Positions 14,775 through 15,143 of a DNA stretch of 15,143 bases are shown piece by piece (within the stretch, counting starts at the first letter, position 1; every line of letters begins with the position of its first letter). The notes under the pieces were generated by a model, which saw nothing but the letters and a program-made list of their open reading frames with translations, searched no databases and was not told the DNA's origin. The translations under genes and the position numbers were made by a program. Source of the DNA: Chlorobiaceae bacterium (GTDB lineage: Bacteria > Bacteroidota > Chlorobiia > Chlorobiales > Chlorobiaceae); the NCBI GenBank assembly GCA_013336025.1, contig JAAXUM010000009.1, forward strand, positions 1 through 15,143. Direction: 5' to 3'.

Positions 14775-15143
14775 TCATGTCAGGCAGACTGATACGAAAC
14801 CAATGCATTGCCGACAGGATTGTTGGTGCTGTTTTACGATATCCGATGCTTCACAGTATCCCCGAACGTCGATATCGCTCCGCTGCTGTCGTTCCATCCC
14901 TCCATAGACAAGGTTCATCTTTTTTACACGCACACCGAGATTTTTCCGGGTTTTATGCAGCGAGGTGAATGCTTCCGAGGAAACTGTCCGGCCCGATTTT
15001 ATTTCCGTAAGAACAAAATCGTCACCTTCTTCAAAGAGCAGATCGGTTTCCAGACCGCTGCTGTCGCGATAAAAATGGAGTTGCGGATGTTTTCCCTGAT
15101 TAAGGAACTGCTTCATGATTTCAAGCACCACGAGGTTTTCGAA
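14775..15143 (-). CDS. DUF4143 ATP-binding protein, C-terminal part
   Basis: Partial gene: the stop is at 14775-14777 and the frame is open to the right edge of the window (123 codons present, N-terminus missing). The visible part fits the C-terminal DUF4143 domain of the AAA-type ATPases annotated 'ATP-binding protein'. It begins FENLVVLEIMKQF, followed by LHFYRDSSGLETDLLFEEGD and VLTEIKSGRTV. The spaced E-T-D and E-I-K residues resemble a PD-(D/E)xK nuclease-like core, which is known for this domain. Full-length proteins are about 380-420 residues with an N-terminal Walker ATPase. Function is unknown; they are frequent in mobile and variable regions. After DIDVRGY the tail of about 25 residues (ending CIGFVSVCLT) does not look like the usual family end, so the true C-terminus may have been altered. 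Confidence 0.8.
   Translation of the reverse strand, partial: FENLVVLEIMKQFLNQGKHPQLHFYRDSSGLETDLLFEEGDDFVLTEIKSGRTVSSEAFTSLHKTRKNLGVRVKKMNLVYGGMERQQRSDIDVRGYCEASDIVKQHQQSCRQCIGFVSVCLT

Overview
The window looks like ordinary chromosome from a green sulfur bacterium (Chlorobiaceae, Chlorobium-type). This is an inference from gene content and memory of related proteins, not a database result. The pointers are an IorA-type indolepyruvate:ferredoxin oxidoreductase subunit, an archaeal-type peroxiredoxin beside a PerR-like regulator, a class II photolyase, a FISUMP-domain secreted protein and an RNase R. I see no rRNA, tRNA, CRISPR array, insertion sequence or phage gene.

Layout. 1-1030 (minus) is the N-terminal part of iorA, cut by the window edge. 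1413-2075 (minus) is a secreted FISUMP protein followed by a hairpin. 2363-3040 (minus) is a peroxiredoxin with a good terminator; it faces away from a PerR/Fur-family gene (3488-3961, plus) across an AT-rich control region. 4352-6757 (plus) is RNase R. It converges on a minus-strand pair: a class I glutamine-amidotransferase-like protein (8219-8968) immediately followed by a class II photolyase (to 6799). 9230-9865 (plus) is an iron-sulfur-flavoprotein-like NAD(P)H/FMN reductase. A 312-base gap after it may hold the remains of a small gene.

The most interesting part is 10178-14369. A hybrid sensor kinase (10178-12730, minus) and a PLP-dependent acyltransferase (13134-14369, plus) are divergently transcribed from a 403-base gap. 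They are recognisable as CqsS and CqsA, the receptor and synthase of the Vibrio CAI-1 alpha-hydroxyketone quorum-sensing system. The kinase aligns without gaps over its first 200 residues with my memory of V. cholerae CqsS, including phosphorylated H194 and pocket residues W104, S107 and F162. It carries A170 where V. cholerae has C170. Its C-terminus differs in design: a receiver-like domain with Glu in place of the phospho-Asp, an intact second receiver, and a fused HPt domain doing the job that separate LuxU does in Vibrio. A 13-bp inverted repeat lies in the shared intergenic region. No output response regulator is present in the window.

The right end (14370-15143) is poorer: a 405-base stretch with at most a short gene remnant, then the C-terminal part of a DUF4143 ATPase running off the window edge. 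How the parts may work together: CqsA makes a diffusible ketone signal, CqsS reads it and passes phosphate internally to its HPt. PerR probably controls the peroxiredoxin. The amidotransferase-like gene and the photolyase are probably co-transcribed.
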